Source of the DNA: Parvibaculum sp039680535
GTDB taxonomy: Bacteria; Pseudomonadota; Alphaproteobacteria; Parvibaculales; Parvibaculaceae
Length of the DNA: 64,000 nt
NCBI RefSeq assembly: GCF_039680535.1
Contig: NZ_JBDKSS010000001.1
Span: forward strand, 62,001-126,000
Direction: 5' to 3'
Below the pieces are notes generated by a model. That model was not told the origin of the DNA and ran no database searches. It worked only from the letters and a program-made list of their open reading frames with translations. The position numbers and the translations under genes are program-made. Positions 1 through 7,800 of this stretch are shown here, piece after piece; the stretch's first letter is position 1, and the number at the start of each line of letters is the position of its first letter.

Positions 1-48
1 CAACGTCCCAAGGCGACGGGCGATTACGAAGCCTGGCGCCCGGAGTGA
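1..48 (+). CDS. NDUFA12-like complex I accessory subunit, C-terminal end only
   Basis: Only the last 15 codons are in the window, in frame 1, ending with TGA at 46-48. They read QRPKATGDYEAWRPE, which matches the conserved end of the bacterial NADH:ubiquinone oxidoreductase NDUFA12 family (…KATGDYEAW.PE). In many alphaproteobacteria this gene sits directly upstream of an mlaD-like gene and a DUF2155 gene, which is the order here. The family member is a small accessory subunit of respiratory complex I. The identification rests on a short tail plus neighbourhood; the rest of the gene lies outside the window. Confidence 0.7.
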   Translation, partial: QRPKATGDYEAWRPE

Positions 49-113
49 TCGGTTGCGTCGAGCTGGTTCCCCATTTTTCGTGAACTGACCCCCGGACGGG
101 ATTAGAGGACGGC

Positions 114-602
114 ATGCAAAGCAATCTCGTCGAGACGCTGATCGGCGCCATCGTGGTCGTCATCGCCGGCGTCTTTCTGTTCTACGGCTATACAAGCTCC
201 GGCATGCGCAGCACGGCCGGCTACCACGTCAAGGCCGAGTTCGACCGCGTGGACGGTCTCGCCAATGGCAGCGACGTTCGCCTGTCGGGCATCAAGATCG
301 GCACCGTCGTAGGCCAGAAGATCGACCCCTCGAACTATCAGGCCATCGTGACGCTGAGCCTTGTGCCGGACGTGAAGATTCCGGACGACTCGAGCGCGAA
401 GATCACCAGCGAGGGCCTGCTCGGCTCGAACTACATTGCGGTCACGCCCGGCGGCAGCCCGGACTATCTCAAGGACGGCAGCGAGATTCAGTTCACGCAG
501 GGCTCGGTCGATCTGATGGGCCTCATCAGCCAGGCGATCTTTTCGACATCGAGCGGCAAGAGCGGCGACAAGAAGTCGTCCGACTCCGCGCCATCGAAAT
601 AG
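114..602 (+). CDS. mlaD: MlaD/MCE-domain phospholipid transport substrate-binding protein
   Basis: This 162-residue protein has one N-terminal membrane anchor (about residues 7-27) followed by an MCE domain (about 38-117) with the family's VDGLANGSDVRLSGIKIGTV segment, and a short polar tail. MlaD proteins sit in the inner membrane facing the periplasm, form hexameric rings and pass phospholipids between the MlaFE transporter and MlaC, keeping outer-membrane lipid asymmetry. The start is ATG with GAGGA about seven bases upstream. The mlaE, mlaF and mlaC partners are not in the window, so the gene is detached from them. It is probably co-transcribed with the DUF2155 gene eight bases downstream. 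Confidence 0.88.
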   Translation: MQSNLVETLIGAIVVVIAGVFLFYGYTSSGMRSTAGYHVKAEFDRVDGLANGSDVRLSGIKIGTVVGQKIDPSNYQAIVTLSLVPDVKIPDDSSAKITSEGLLGSNYIAVTPGGSPDYLKDGSEIQFTQGSVDLMGLISQAIFSTSSGKSGDKKSSDSAPSK

Positions 603-610
603 GGATCGTC

Positions 611-1018
611 TTGCGCAGCTTCATTCGCCTCATCGTCGCGGCTTTGCTCGTCGCCGGTTCTGCCGGGGCCGCGCTTGCCGATCCTTATGCCGTCGCCGTG
701 TTCAGCGGCCTCGATAAGACAACGGCGCGGGTGACGAAGTTCAGCGCGGCAGTCGGCAAGCCGACGCGCTTTGGCGCGCTCGAAATTACGGTTCGGGCTT
801 GCGACAAGAAGCCCCCCGAGGAGAAGCCGAGCACGGCGGCTTATGTCGAGATCCGGCAGATCGACGAAGAGAAGAACGAGGTCGTTCCAGCGCCGATCTT
901 CAAGGGCTGGATGTTCGCCGAAAGCCCGGGCCTCAATGCGCTTGAGCACCCTGTCTATGACGTGTGGCTCAACACCTGCAAGACGTCGTCCGCGCCCGCA
1001 TCGAGCGGCAACCGGTAG
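611..1018 (+). CDS. DUF2155 exported protein
   Basis: This 135-residue protein starts at TTG and has a clear signal peptide (about residues 1-23, cut after ALA-DP). The rest is the DUF2155 domain, recognisable from AVFSGLDKTTARVTKF, the FGALEITVRACDKKPP stretch and IFKGWMFAESPGLNALEHPVYDVW. The family is largely restricted to alphaproteobacteria; its function is unknown and it is expected to be periplasmic. The two cysteines (in RACDKK and NTCKTS) could form a disulfide. It follows mlaD by eight bases. Its last 64 bases overlap the 3' end of the oppositely oriented aat gene, an unusually long convergent overlap. Confidence 0.85.
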   Translation: MRSFIRLIVAALLVAGSAGAALADPYAVAVFSGLDKTTARVTKFSAAVGKPTRFGALEITVRACDKKPPEEKPSTAAYVEIRQIDEEKNEVVPAPIFKGWMFAESPGLNALEHPVYDVWLNTCKTSSAPASSGNR

Positions 1019-1605
1019 AAGTCTGCCCCTTCCAGCGTCGCCAGATGAAGCCGGGCGCGGTAAGTATCTCGCGGAATTTCGATCGTCCCGAACTGCCTGA
1101 GATGTTCCGTCACGAACTGCGTGTCGAGAAGCATGTAGCCGCCTGCGATGAGGCGCGCGACGAGATAGACGAGGGCTATCTTGCTCGCATCCGTCCTTCT
1201 GCTGAACATGCTTTCGCCGAAAAAGGCCGCACCCAGCGAGACTCCATAGAGGCCGCCGACAAGCTGGCCGCTCTCCCAGCATTCGACGGAGTGCGCGTTC
1301 CCGCGCGCGAAGAGGTCGCAATAGAGATCGAGAATGCGATCGTTGATCCAGGTTCCCTCGCGGTCCGGCGTCTCCTCCGCGCAGGCCTGCATGACTTCGC
1401 GGAATGCCGTGTCGATGCGGACTTCGAAAGGTTCGGAGCGGACGGTGCGCTTCAGGCGCCGGGGCAGGTGAAAGCCATCGAGGGGGAGGATGCCGCGGCG
1501 GTCCGGGTCGATCCAGAACAGCTCCGGATCGTCGCGTGACTCGGCCATGGGGAATACCCCATAGGCATAGGCACGCAAAAGCACATCAGCATCGATATTG
1601 CTCAT
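955..1605 (-). CDS. aat: Leucyl/phenylalanyl-tRNA--protein transferase
   Basis: This 216-residue cytosolic enzyme transfers Leu or Phe from aminoacyl-tRNA to proteins with N-terminal Lys or Arg, marking them for ClpS/ClpAP degradation (N-end rule). The whole protein matches Aat: the start LLRAYAYGVFPMAE, the FWIDPDRRGILPLDGFHLPRRLKR segment, the centre VGGLYGVSLGAAFFGESMFS and the end DTQFVTEHLRQFGTIEIPR. The length is normal. It lies 45 bases downstream of accC on the same strand, so it may be the last gene of an aroQ-accB-accC-aat transcript. Its 3' end overlaps the convergent DUF2155 gene by 64 bases. Confidence 0.95.
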   Translation of the reverse strand: MSNIDADVLLRAYAYGVFPMAESRDDPELFWIDPDRRGILPLDGFHLPRRLKRTVRSEPFEVRIDTAFREVMQACAEETPDREGTWINDRILDLYCDLFARGNAHSVECWESGQLVGGLYGVSLGAAFFGESMFSRRTDASKIALVYLVARLIAGGYMLLDTQFVTEHLRQFGTIEIPRDTYRARLHLATLEGADFYRLPLDAGADDVLQVLSHTS

Positions 1606-1650
1606 GCCGGCTTTCCGCTTGCGCGCGCCCGCATGGACGCGCGCAAGACG

Positions 1651-3000
1651 TCAGGACTTCGCTTTGAGGTAATTCTCAAGCCAGTGGATGTGATAGTCGC
1701 CGTTCATGAAGTCCGGCTCGTTCACGAGATCCTGGAAGAGCGGGATGGTCGTCTTGATCCCGTCGATCACGAATTCATGCAGCGAGCGGCGCAGACGCAT
1801 CAGGCATTCATTGCGGTTGCGCCCATGCACGACGAGCTTGCCGATGAGGCTGTCGTAATAGGGCGGAATGCGATAGCCGGCATAGGCTGCCGAGTCGACG
1901 CGCACGCCGAGGCCGCCCGGCGTGTGGAAGCCGGTGATGCGTCCCGGAGAGGGCGTGAAGGTTTGCGGGTCTTCGGCATTGATGCGGCATTCGATGGCGT
2001 GGCCCGAGAAGGTCACGTCATCCTGCGTGAAGCTCATTTCGAGGCCGGCGGCGATGCGGATCTGCTCGCGCACGATGTCGATGCCGGTAATGGCTTCGGT
2101 GATCGGATGTTCGACCTGAAGGCGCGTGTTCATCTCGATGAAATAGAACTCGCCATTCTCGTAGAGGAACTCGATCGTGCCGACGCCGAGATAGCCAAGC
2201 TTCGAGATCGCATTGCGGACGATGTTGCCGATCTTCTCGCGCTGCTCCGCGTTGAGAGCGGGCGAAGGGCACTCCTCCAGCACCTTCTGGTGGCGGCGCT
2301 GAAGCGAGCAGTCGCGCTCGCCGAGATGGGCGACATTGCCATGCGCGTCGGCAATGATCTGCATCTCGATGTGGCGCGGCTGGCCGAGATATTTTTCCAT
2401 GTAGAGGGCGTCGTCGCCGAACGCGGCTTTCGCTTCCGCGCGCGCGGTCGAGAGCGCCCCGGAAAGCTCGTCGCGCGAGCGGGCGACCTTCATGCCGCGA
2501 CCGCCGCCGCCGGCCGCCGCCTTGACGAGCACGGGATAACCCGTCTCCTCCGCGACCTTGTAGGCCTCTTCATCGGTCGTGATGGCGCCGTCGGAACCGG
2601 GCACGCAGGGGATGCCGAGCGAACGCGCGGTGACCTTGGCCTGGATCTTGTCGCCCATCAGGCGGATATGGTCCGCGGTGGGGCCGATGAAGGTGATGCC
2701 GTGGGCGGAGAGAATGTCGGCGAAGCGCGCATTCTCGGAGAGGAAGCCATAGCCCGGATGCACCGCGTCGGCGCCCGTGATCTCGCAGGCCGAGATGATC
2801 GCCGGGATGTTCAGATAGCTCTCGCTCGCGGGCGCGGGGCCGATGCAGACGCTTTCATTGGCGAGGCGCACATGCATCGCGTCGGCATCCGCCGTCGAAT
2901 GCACGGCGACCGTCTTGATACCCATTTCGCGACAGGCGCGGTGGATGCGGAGCGCGATCTCGCCACGGTTCGCGATGAGGACTTTTTCGAACATCGCCAT
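1651..3000 (-). CDS. accC: Acetyl-CoA carboxylase, biotin carboxylase subunit
   Basis: This 449-residue subunit uses ATP and bicarbonate to carboxylate the biotin on AccB, the first half-reaction of malonyl-CoA synthesis for fatty acids. It shows the N-terminal fold (FEKVLIANRGEIALRI), the ATP-grasp glycine loop (AAAGGGGRGMKVA), the catalytic EMNTRLQVEHPITE segment and the C-terminal domain. Length is typical. It is seven bases after accB, the usual accBC arrangement. Either of two in-frame ATGs (3000 or 2994) could be used; I kept the upstream one. Confidence 0.97.
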   Translation of the reverse strand: MAMFEKVLIANRGEIALRIHRACREMGIKTVAVHSTADADAMHVRLANESVCIGPAPASESYLNIPAIISACEITGADAVHPGYGFLSENARFADILSAHGITFIGPTADHIRLMGDKIQAKVTARSLGIPCVPGSDGAITTDEEAYKVAEETGYPVLVKAAAGGGGRGMKVARSRDELSGALSTARAEAKAAFGDDALYMEKYLGQPRHIEMQIIADAHGNVAHLGERDCSLQRRHQKVLEECPSPALNAEQREKIGNIVRNAISKLGYLGVGTIEFLYENGEFYFIEMNTRLQVEHPITEAITGIDIVREQIRIAAGLEMSFTQDDVTFSGHAIECRINAEDPQTFTPSPGRITGFHTPGGLGVRVDSAAYAGYRIPPYYDSLIGKLVVHGRNRNECLMRLRRSLHEFVIDGIKTTIPLFQDLVNEPDFMNGDYHIHWLENYLKAKS

Positions 3001-3006
3001 TCCGGC

Positions 3007-3453
3007 CTATTCGATGATGACGAGAGCTTCGCCGAACTCGACCGGCTGGCCGTCGTCGACGAGGATCTTGGTCACCGTGCCGCCGCGTTGCGCCGGGATG
3101 TGGTTCATGGTCTTCATCGCCTCGATGATGAGAACCGTCTGACCGGCGGTGACTTTCGAGCCGACGGTCACGAAGGGCGCCGCACCGGGTTCCGGGGCGA
3201 GATAGGCCGTGCCGACCATGGGCGAGGTGAGAGCGCCCGGATGCGTGGCGTCGCTCGCCGGGGCGGCGGCAACGGGCGCCGCTGCCGGAGCGGGGGCCGC
3301 GTGATGCGCGACGGGGACCGTCACCTGGCCCACCTGCCGCGCGACGCGCAGCTTCAGCGAGCCGGTTTCGATTTCGATTTCGCTGAGGTCGGTCTCCTTC
3401 AGGAGGGCCGCCAGCTGCCGGATCAACTCCTGATCGACGCCTGCTTTGCTCAT
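3007..3453 (-). CDS. accB: Acetyl-CoA carboxylase biotin carboxyl carrier protein
   Basis: This 148-residue carrier holds the biotin that moves CO2 from AccC to the AccAD transcarboxylase. The N-terminal helical part (residues 1-45) is followed by an Ala/Pro-rich flexible linker and a biotinyl domain with EAMKTMNHIPA, where the lysine of AMK is biotinylated. The reading frame is open upstream to 3582, but that would run into aroQ; the ATG at 3453 gives the standard MSKAGVDQELIRQL start and is chosen for that reason. It sits between aroQ and accC on the same strand. Confidence 0.93.
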   Translation of the reverse strand: MSKAGVDQELIRQLAALLKETDLSEIEIETGSLKLRVARQVGQVTVPVAHHAAPAPAAAPVAAAPASDATHPGALTSPMVGTAYLAPEPGAAPFVTVGSKVTAGQTVLIIEAMKTMNHIPAQRGGTVTKILVDDGQPVEFGEALVIIE

Positions 3454-3538
3454 CTCGCTTGCATTACTCTCTGGTGCTTTGGCTGAAGACTGGGCTGCTT
3501 TGGGTGCCGGTTGGCGAGGTGCGGCCAATGTCGGAATC

Positions 3539-4024
3539 CTATTTTGAAATGTCGGCGAGGATCGCTTCCAGGGCAAGCTCATATCCCTTCACGCCAAGGC
3601 CGCAGATGAGGCCCGTGGCGACGGAGGAAATATGCGAATGGTGCCGGAAGCTCTCGCGCTTGTAGATGTTCGAGATGTGAACCTCGACCACGGGGATATC
3701 GAGCATCGCCAACGCATCGTGGATGGCGATCGAAGTGTGCGAATAGGCGCCCGCGTTGATGATGACGCCGCCCGCCATCGTCCGCGCTTCCTGTATCCAG
3801 GTGACGAGGTCGCCTTCATGATTGCTTTGCAGGCAAAGCACCGACGCGCCCAGCGCCTTGGCGCGGGCTGCAAGCGACTTTTCCACGTCGGCGAGCGTGG
3901 CGCGGCCATAAATCTCCGGTTCCCGCTGTCCGAGCAGGTTGAGATTGGGGCCGTTCAGCACGTAGACCGGTTTGGTCGCGATCGGCTTTGCGGCAGATTT
4001 TGTAGCCCGTTTGGCCATTTTCAT
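3539..4024 (-). CDS. aroQ: Type II 3-dehydroquinate dehydratase
   Basis: This 161-residue enzyme converts 3-dehydroquinate to 3-dehydroshikimate in aromatic amino acid synthesis. It shows the type II signature YVLNGPNLNLLGQREPEIYG, the active-site loop with the catalytic Tyr and Arg, QSNHEGDLVTWIQEA, INAGAYSHTSIAI and the EVHISNIYKRESFRHHS segment with the conserved histidine. A short Lys/Ala-rich leader of about 17 residues precedes the core; the second ATG at 4018 is an alternative start. Clustering of aroQ with accBC is common in alphaproteobacteria. Confidence 0.95.
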   Translation of the reverse strand: MKMAKRATKSAAKPIATKPVYVLNGPNLNLLGQREPEIYGRATLADVEKSLAARAKALGASVLCLQSNHEGDLVTWIQEARTMAGGVIINAGAYSHTSIAIHDALAMLDIPVVEVHISNIYKRESFRHHSHISSVATGLICGLGVKGYELALEAILADISK

Positions 4025-4279
4025 CCCGGGTCCCGGCTGGGGAGATTATCTGGGGGAAAGGGGCGGGATTGTGTCCGTCTCAACCCCATGGCACCCCTAT
4101 CCCCGATTCGAGGCGGTCCAGTTATACGCAAGTCCCGGAATGGGCGAAAGGCTTTAACCGGCTTTGCCGCGCGGCTTGAATTGCAAGGACCGCTCACCCA
4201 TTATCCCGGCCAGCAAGAGGCCCGGATGCCCCTGCGGAACCCCTAAAACGTCTCCGGACAGGGACGTGGCGAGACCGGC
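4025..4279 (+). other. Divergent intergenic region between aroQ and thiS
   Basis: These 255 bases should carry the promoters of the aroQ-accBC and thiSG transcripts. I looked for a TPP riboswitch (the conserved CUGAGA core) before thiS and found none. No convincing sigma-70 hexamer pair or terminator was seen. Confidence 0.5.
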
Positions 4280-4480
4280 ATGCAGTTGACCGTCAATGGT
4301 GATATTCACGAGGCCAAGGCGCCGTTAACGGTGCTGGGGCTGATCGAGAGCTTCGGGCTCGATCCGCGCAAGGTCGCCATCGAGCGCAACCTCGAAATCG
4401 TGCCGCGTTCGGTCTATGGCGAGACGCAGCTCGCGGATGGCGACCGGCTGGAGATCGTTCATTTTGTCGGCGGCGGTTGA
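4280..4480 (+). CDS. thiS: Sulfur carrier protein ThiS
   Basis: This 66-residue ubiquitin-fold protein carries the thiocarboxylate sulfur for the thiazole ring of thiamine. It ends in the required Gly-Gly (HFVGGG) that is adenylated by ThiF and sulfurated. It is immediately followed by thiG, its partner, 22 bases downstream. No thiO, thiE or thiC gene is next to it in the window. Confidence 0.92.
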   Translation: MQLTVNGDIHEAKAPLTVLGLIESFGLDPRKVAIERNLEIVPRSVYGETQLADGDRLEIVHFVGGG

Positions 4481-4502
4481 TCCGCTCGCGAGGAGATATC
4501 AG

Positions 4503-5318
4503 GTGACCGGAACGGCGAAGATCGACACGGCGCAGGCGAATGCGGCCGGCGACGACAGCATCACCATCGCAGGCCGCAGCTACAGGTCGCGGCTTATCGT
4601 GGGTACGGGCAAATACAAGGACCTGGCGCAGAACGCTGCCGCCGTCGAAGCGGCGGGCGCGGAGATCGTCACCGTCGCTGTGCGGCGTGTGAACGTGTCG
4701 AATCCCAAGGAGCCGATGCTGGTGGATTATATCGATCCGAAGAAGGTGACCTACCTCCCGAATACGGCCGGTTGCTACACGGCGGAGGACGCCGTGCGTA
4801 CGCTGCGCCTCGCGCGCGAGGCGGGCGGGTGGAATCTCGTGAAGCTCGAAGTGCTGGGCGACCAGAAGACGCTCTATCCCGACATGATCGAGACGCTGCG
4901 CGCGGCCGAAGCGCTCATCAAGGACGGCTTCGAGGTGATGGTCTATTGCACCGACGATCCGATCATGGCGAGGAAGCTGGAAGATCTTGGCTGCTGCGCG
5001 ATCATGCCGCTCGCGGCCCCCATCGGTTCGGGCCTCGGCATCCAGAACCCTATCAATATCCGCCTCATCATCGAGCAGGCGAAAGTGCCGGTGCTCGTCG
5101 ATGCCGGTGTCGGCACGGCCTCCGACGCAGCGATTGCGATGGAACTCGGCTGCGACGGCGTGTTGATGAATACGGCGATCGCGGAAGCGAAGGACCCCAT
5201 CCGCATGGCGCGCGCGATGAAGCTCGCCGTGGAGGCGGGACGTCTCGCCTATCTCGCCGGGCGCATGCCCAAGAAGAAATACGCCGATCCGTCCTCGCCG
5301 CTTTCAGGCCTTATCTGA
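4503..5318 (+). CDS. thiG: Thiazole synthase ThiG
   Basis: This 271-residue TIM-barrel enzyme condenses deoxyxylulose-5-phosphate, dehydroglycine and the ThiS thiocarboxylate into the thiamine thiazole. It shows the start SRLIVGTGKYKD, the Schiff-base lysine region LVKLEVLGDQKTLYPD, and the phosphate-binding end PVLVDAGVGTASDAAIAMELGCDGVLMNTAIA. The GTG at 4503 is chosen because AGGAGA lies six bases upstream and it gives a family-sized protein; the frame extends 29 codons further into thiS. It is co-transcribed with thiS. Confidence 0.93.
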   Translation: MTGTAKIDTAQANAAGDDSITIAGRSYRSRLIVGTGKYKDLAQNAAAVEAAGAEIVTVAVRRVNVSNPKEPMLVDYIDPKKVTYLPNTAGCYTAEDAVRTLRLAREAGGWNLVKLEVLGDQKTLYPDMIETLRAAEALIKDGFEVMVYCTDDPIMARKLEDLGCCAIMPLAAPIGSGLGIQNPINIRLIIEQAKVPVLVDAGVGTASDAAIAMELGCDGVLMNTAIAEAKDPIRMARAMKLAVEAGRLAYLAGRMPKKKYADPSSPLSGLI

Positions 5319-5323
5319 AGAAG

Positions 5324-5352
5324 GACGATCCGGGGTGCCGCCCCGGATCGTC
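5324..5352. terminator. Perfect 12-bp hairpin between convergent thiG and dsbA-like gene
   Basis: GACGATCCGGGG (5324-5335) and CCCCGGATCGTC (5341-5352) are exact inverse complements around a five-base loop. It starts six bases after the thiG stop and ends eight bases before the opposing gene's stop, so it can serve both strands. There is no U-run, so termination is inferred from position and stem strength. Confidence 0.6.
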
Positions 5353-5360
5353 GGGGAGCC

Positions 5361-6149
5361 TCAGCAGTTCGCGCCGCAGGTCTCGCGCGCATCCTTGATC
5401 GCGGCGACGAGTTCATCCTTGTCGAGCGCGCCGGGGATGAGCCTGCCGCCGATGATGAAGCCCGGCGTCCCCTTGATGGCGAGCGCATCGGCAAGGTCGT
5501 AATTCCGTTTGATCAGCGTCTTGATCTTCGGATCGTTCATGTCGCGCTTGAGGCGCGCCGTGTCGAGGCCGACATCGGTGGCGGCCTGCATGATGGCTTC
5601 ATCCGTGAGCTGGCCCTTGTGGCGGAACAGGGCCTGATGGAATTCGAAATACTTGCCCTGTTTCTTTGAAGCGACGGCGGCGCGCGTGGCGGCGACGGAT
5701 TCTTCGCCGAGGATCGGGAACTCCTTCAGAACCAGACGGATATTTCCGTCTTTCTGAACCGCGTCCATCAGCGGGCCGAAGCTGCGCTTGCAGTAGCCGC
5801 ACTGGTAGTCGAAGAACTCGACGATGGTGATGTCGCCCTTCGGATTTCCCGCCACGTAGCTGTCGGCATCGTTGAAGATCGCCGCGCGATTTTCCGCAAT
5901 GGCGCTGTTCTGTTTTTCGCGTTCGGACGCGGCCTGCTTCCTGTCGAGCTCCTGCATCGCCTCGACGAGCACCTCGGGGTGCTTGACGAGGTAATCATGC
6001 ATGATCTTTTCAATCTCGCCCGTCTGTTCCGCGTTGAAGCCGCGGGCCTGCGTCGAGGGGTTTCCGGCCGTTGCGGTGCCAACAACGCCAAGGGCGGCAA
6101 GGCCGAGCGCGACTGTCGCGGCCAGGGTCGTGAAAACGGAGCGACGCAT
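5361..6149 (-). CDS. DsbA-family thioredoxin-fold oxidoreductase
   Basis: This 262-residue periplasmic protein has a signal peptide (MRRSVFTTLAATVALGLAAL, cut near ATAG), a charged helical N-terminal region (about 40-95) of the kind seen in Com1/ScsC-like DsbA relatives, and a DsbA domain with the CGYC redox motif in FFDYQCGYCKRSFGPL and the cis-proline loop KGTPGFIIGGR. Such proteins make or isomerise disulfides in exported proteins. The start at 6149 is chosen because it follows the stop of the upstream M48 gene by two bases and encodes the signal peptide directly; an upstream in-frame start would overlap that gene. Two extra C-terminal cysteines (ETCGANC) may form a second disulfide. Confidence 0.88.
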   Translation of the reverse strand: MRRSVFTTLAATVALGLAALGVVGTATAGNPSTQARGFNAEQTGEIEKIMHDYLVKHPEVLVEAMQELDRKQAASEREKQNSAIAENRAAIFNDADSYVAGNPKGDITIVEFFDYQCGYCKRSFGPLMDAVQKDGNIRLVLKEFPILGEESVAATRAAVASKKQGKYFEFHQALFRHKGQLTDEAIMQAATDVGLDTARLKRDMNDPKIKTLIKRNYDLADALAIKGTPGFIIGGRLIPGALDKDELVAAIKDARETCGANC

Positions 6150-6151
6150 AC

Positions 6152-7492
6152 TCAACCTTCTTCCTGCATGAGATCCTGCGCCCTGAGCCATTCGGGCGAA
6201 CCTTGTTTCAGATGTTTCTGCGCGATTGCGGCATGGCCGCGCGCGTCGCGCATCTCGCCGATCGACTCGTAGTATTCGGCGGTGGAAAGTTCCGCCATGC
6301 CTATATTGTTCAGACGGCCATAGGCAATGGCGAGCTGGAAGAAGGTCGTCGGATTTTCAGGGTCGCGTTTGACGGAATCCTGCAGGTAGCCGAGTGCTTC
6401 CGCGTCATAGGCGCCTTTTTCTGCCGCGAGAAGCGCCTGACCAAGTTCGAGCTGGAGCTGGGGTTCGTCCGGCTTGAGCGACATCGCCTTGCGATAGGGC
6501 TCGATCGAGTCGGCCACCTTGCCGCCCTCGAACAGGACCTGACCCTTGAGTTCCCAGAGGTAGGGATTGCCCGGGTTCTTCTCGATCAGCGGCGCAAGTT
6601 CCGCCAGCGATTTCTCGTTGTCGCCGTTCTTGTGATAGGCGATCGAACGCGCGTAACGCGCATAGTCGCTCTGATCGGAATCGGGATAGCGGCGGAAGGT
6701 CACCGACGGATCGTCGACAAAGCCGTTGAGCTTGGCCTGAATCATCTTCAACTGGTGCACGCGTTCCGGCGAGTCCTTGCGGGAAAGGAAGGGGGAGGCT
6801 TTCACCCGCTCTTCAAGTGCGGAGAGACGGTCTTCCGAGATGGGGTGACTACGGACGAATGGATCCTGCTGCGTCGTGGACAGCGCTTCCTGATCGCGGA
6901 ACTTCGCGAAGAGGTCGAGCATGCCCTCGCCGGAGATGCCAGCCCTCTGGAGATAGGTTGCGCCCGCCTGGTCGGCGCTGGCTTCCTGCTGGCGGCTGTA
7001 AGCGAGGACCGAGCGCTGCGATATCGTGGCGCCGCCTGCGATGACCGCCATGCCCGCGTCGCCTGCGCCGGCCGCCATCGCGCCCACGCCCAGGATCATG
7101 GAGGCAATCATGGGCATGCTGAGCTTGTCCATGGCCTCGGTACCGCGAACGAGATGCCCGCCGGCCATATGGCCTGTTTCGTGGGCGATGACGCCCGTCA
7201 ATTCGAGAGGCGTGTCGACCTGAGTAATCAGGCCGGTATTGAGGAACAGTCGCTGCCCGGCCGCGACGAAGGCGTTGATGGTGTCGTCCTGCACCAGATA
7301 GACGCGAACCGAGGATGGCGTCAGGCCTGCGGCGCGCCAGATCGGCAGCGCATATTCGCGCACCATGCTTTCCGTCTCGGCGTCGCGCACGAGAGAAATT
7401 CCCTCGGCCAGGGCCGGCGAGATTCCCGAGAATGCGAGCAGAGTCGAAAGGCAGAAGGCACCTGCTGCTTTGGCCGCGTATCTTATCGACAT
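6152..7492 (-). CDS. M48 family zinc metalloprotease with TPR region (BepA-like)
   Basis: This 446-residue envelope protease has a signal peptide (cut near SPALA-EG), an M48 domain with the zinc motif HETGHMAGGH and the third-ligand region SRQQEASADQAGA, and C-terminal tetratricopeptide-type helices (about 290-440). The closest well-known relative is E. coli BepA/YfgC, which matures or degrades outer-membrane assembly substrates such as LptD. The frame is open to 7819; the ATG at 7492 gives a clean signal peptide, with ATGs at 7507 and 7519 as alternatives. It is directly followed by the DsbA-like gene, a sensible partner for disulfide-bonded envelope clients. Confidence 0.85.
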   Translation of the reverse strand: MSIRYAAKAAGAFCLSTLLAFSGISPALAEGISLVRDAETESMVREYALPIWRAAGLTPSSVRVYLVQDDTINAFVAAGQRLFLNTGLITQVDTPLELTGVIAHETGHMAGGHLVRGTEAMDKLSMPMIASMILGVGAMAAGAGDAGMAVIAGGATISQRSVLAYSRQQEASADQAGATYLQRAGISGEGMLDLFAKFRDQEALSTTQQDPFVRSHPISEDRLSALEERVKASPFLSRKDSPERVHQLKMIQAKLNGFVDDPSVTFRRYPDSDQSDYARYARSIAYHKNGDNEKSLAELAPLIEKNPGNPYLWELKGQVLFEGGKVADSIEPYRKAMSLKPDEPQLQLELGQALLAAEKGAYDAEALGYLQDSVKRDPENPTTFFQLAIAYGRLNNIGMAELSTAEYYESIGEMRDARGHAAIAQKHLKQGSPEWLRAQDLMQEEG

Positions 7493-7645
7493 TACTGGCT
7501 TTTCCATCGTCTGCGGCATGTTGTCGGCCGCTTCGAAAATTCGCCGAAACCGCGCTCGGAGCTTTGGCTCGGTTCTCCGGCAGGCTCCCCGATTTAAGGT
7601 TTCGGGCCGGAAATCGGCGTTGAAACCCTTACGCGGTACGACTAA

Positions 7646-7674
7646 ACGGTAGGTGTGTGTGATAGACCCGTCAA
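7646..7674 (-). promoter_or_regulatory. Candidate sigma-70 promoter for the M48 protease-DsbA operon
   Basis: On the minus strand TTGACG (7674-7669) is followed after 17 bases by TACCGT (7651-7646), good -35 spacing to a -10-like hexamer. It would give a 5' leader of about 150 bases. The call is from pattern only. Confidence 0.35.
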
Positions 7675-7800
7675 TCAAGCTCCAGACTATCTTCTTTAAC
7701 GCTCCGAACATGCCGTTTCCTGCGCTTTGCGACAGCAAGAAAAGCCGGGATTGAGGCCAAATTGTGAACAGGCCGGAGACGGCCAAATGGGGAGGACAGC

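Noticed and set aside
1633..3486. A 617-codon open frame opposite accC and accB
   Set aside because: It is a high-G+C shadow of accC-accB; the protein is Arg/Asp/Gly-rich with no recognisable domain, while the other strand encodes clear homologues.
4061..4279. Possible TPP riboswitch before thiSG
   Set aside because: The CUGAGA core and the second conserved stem were not found.
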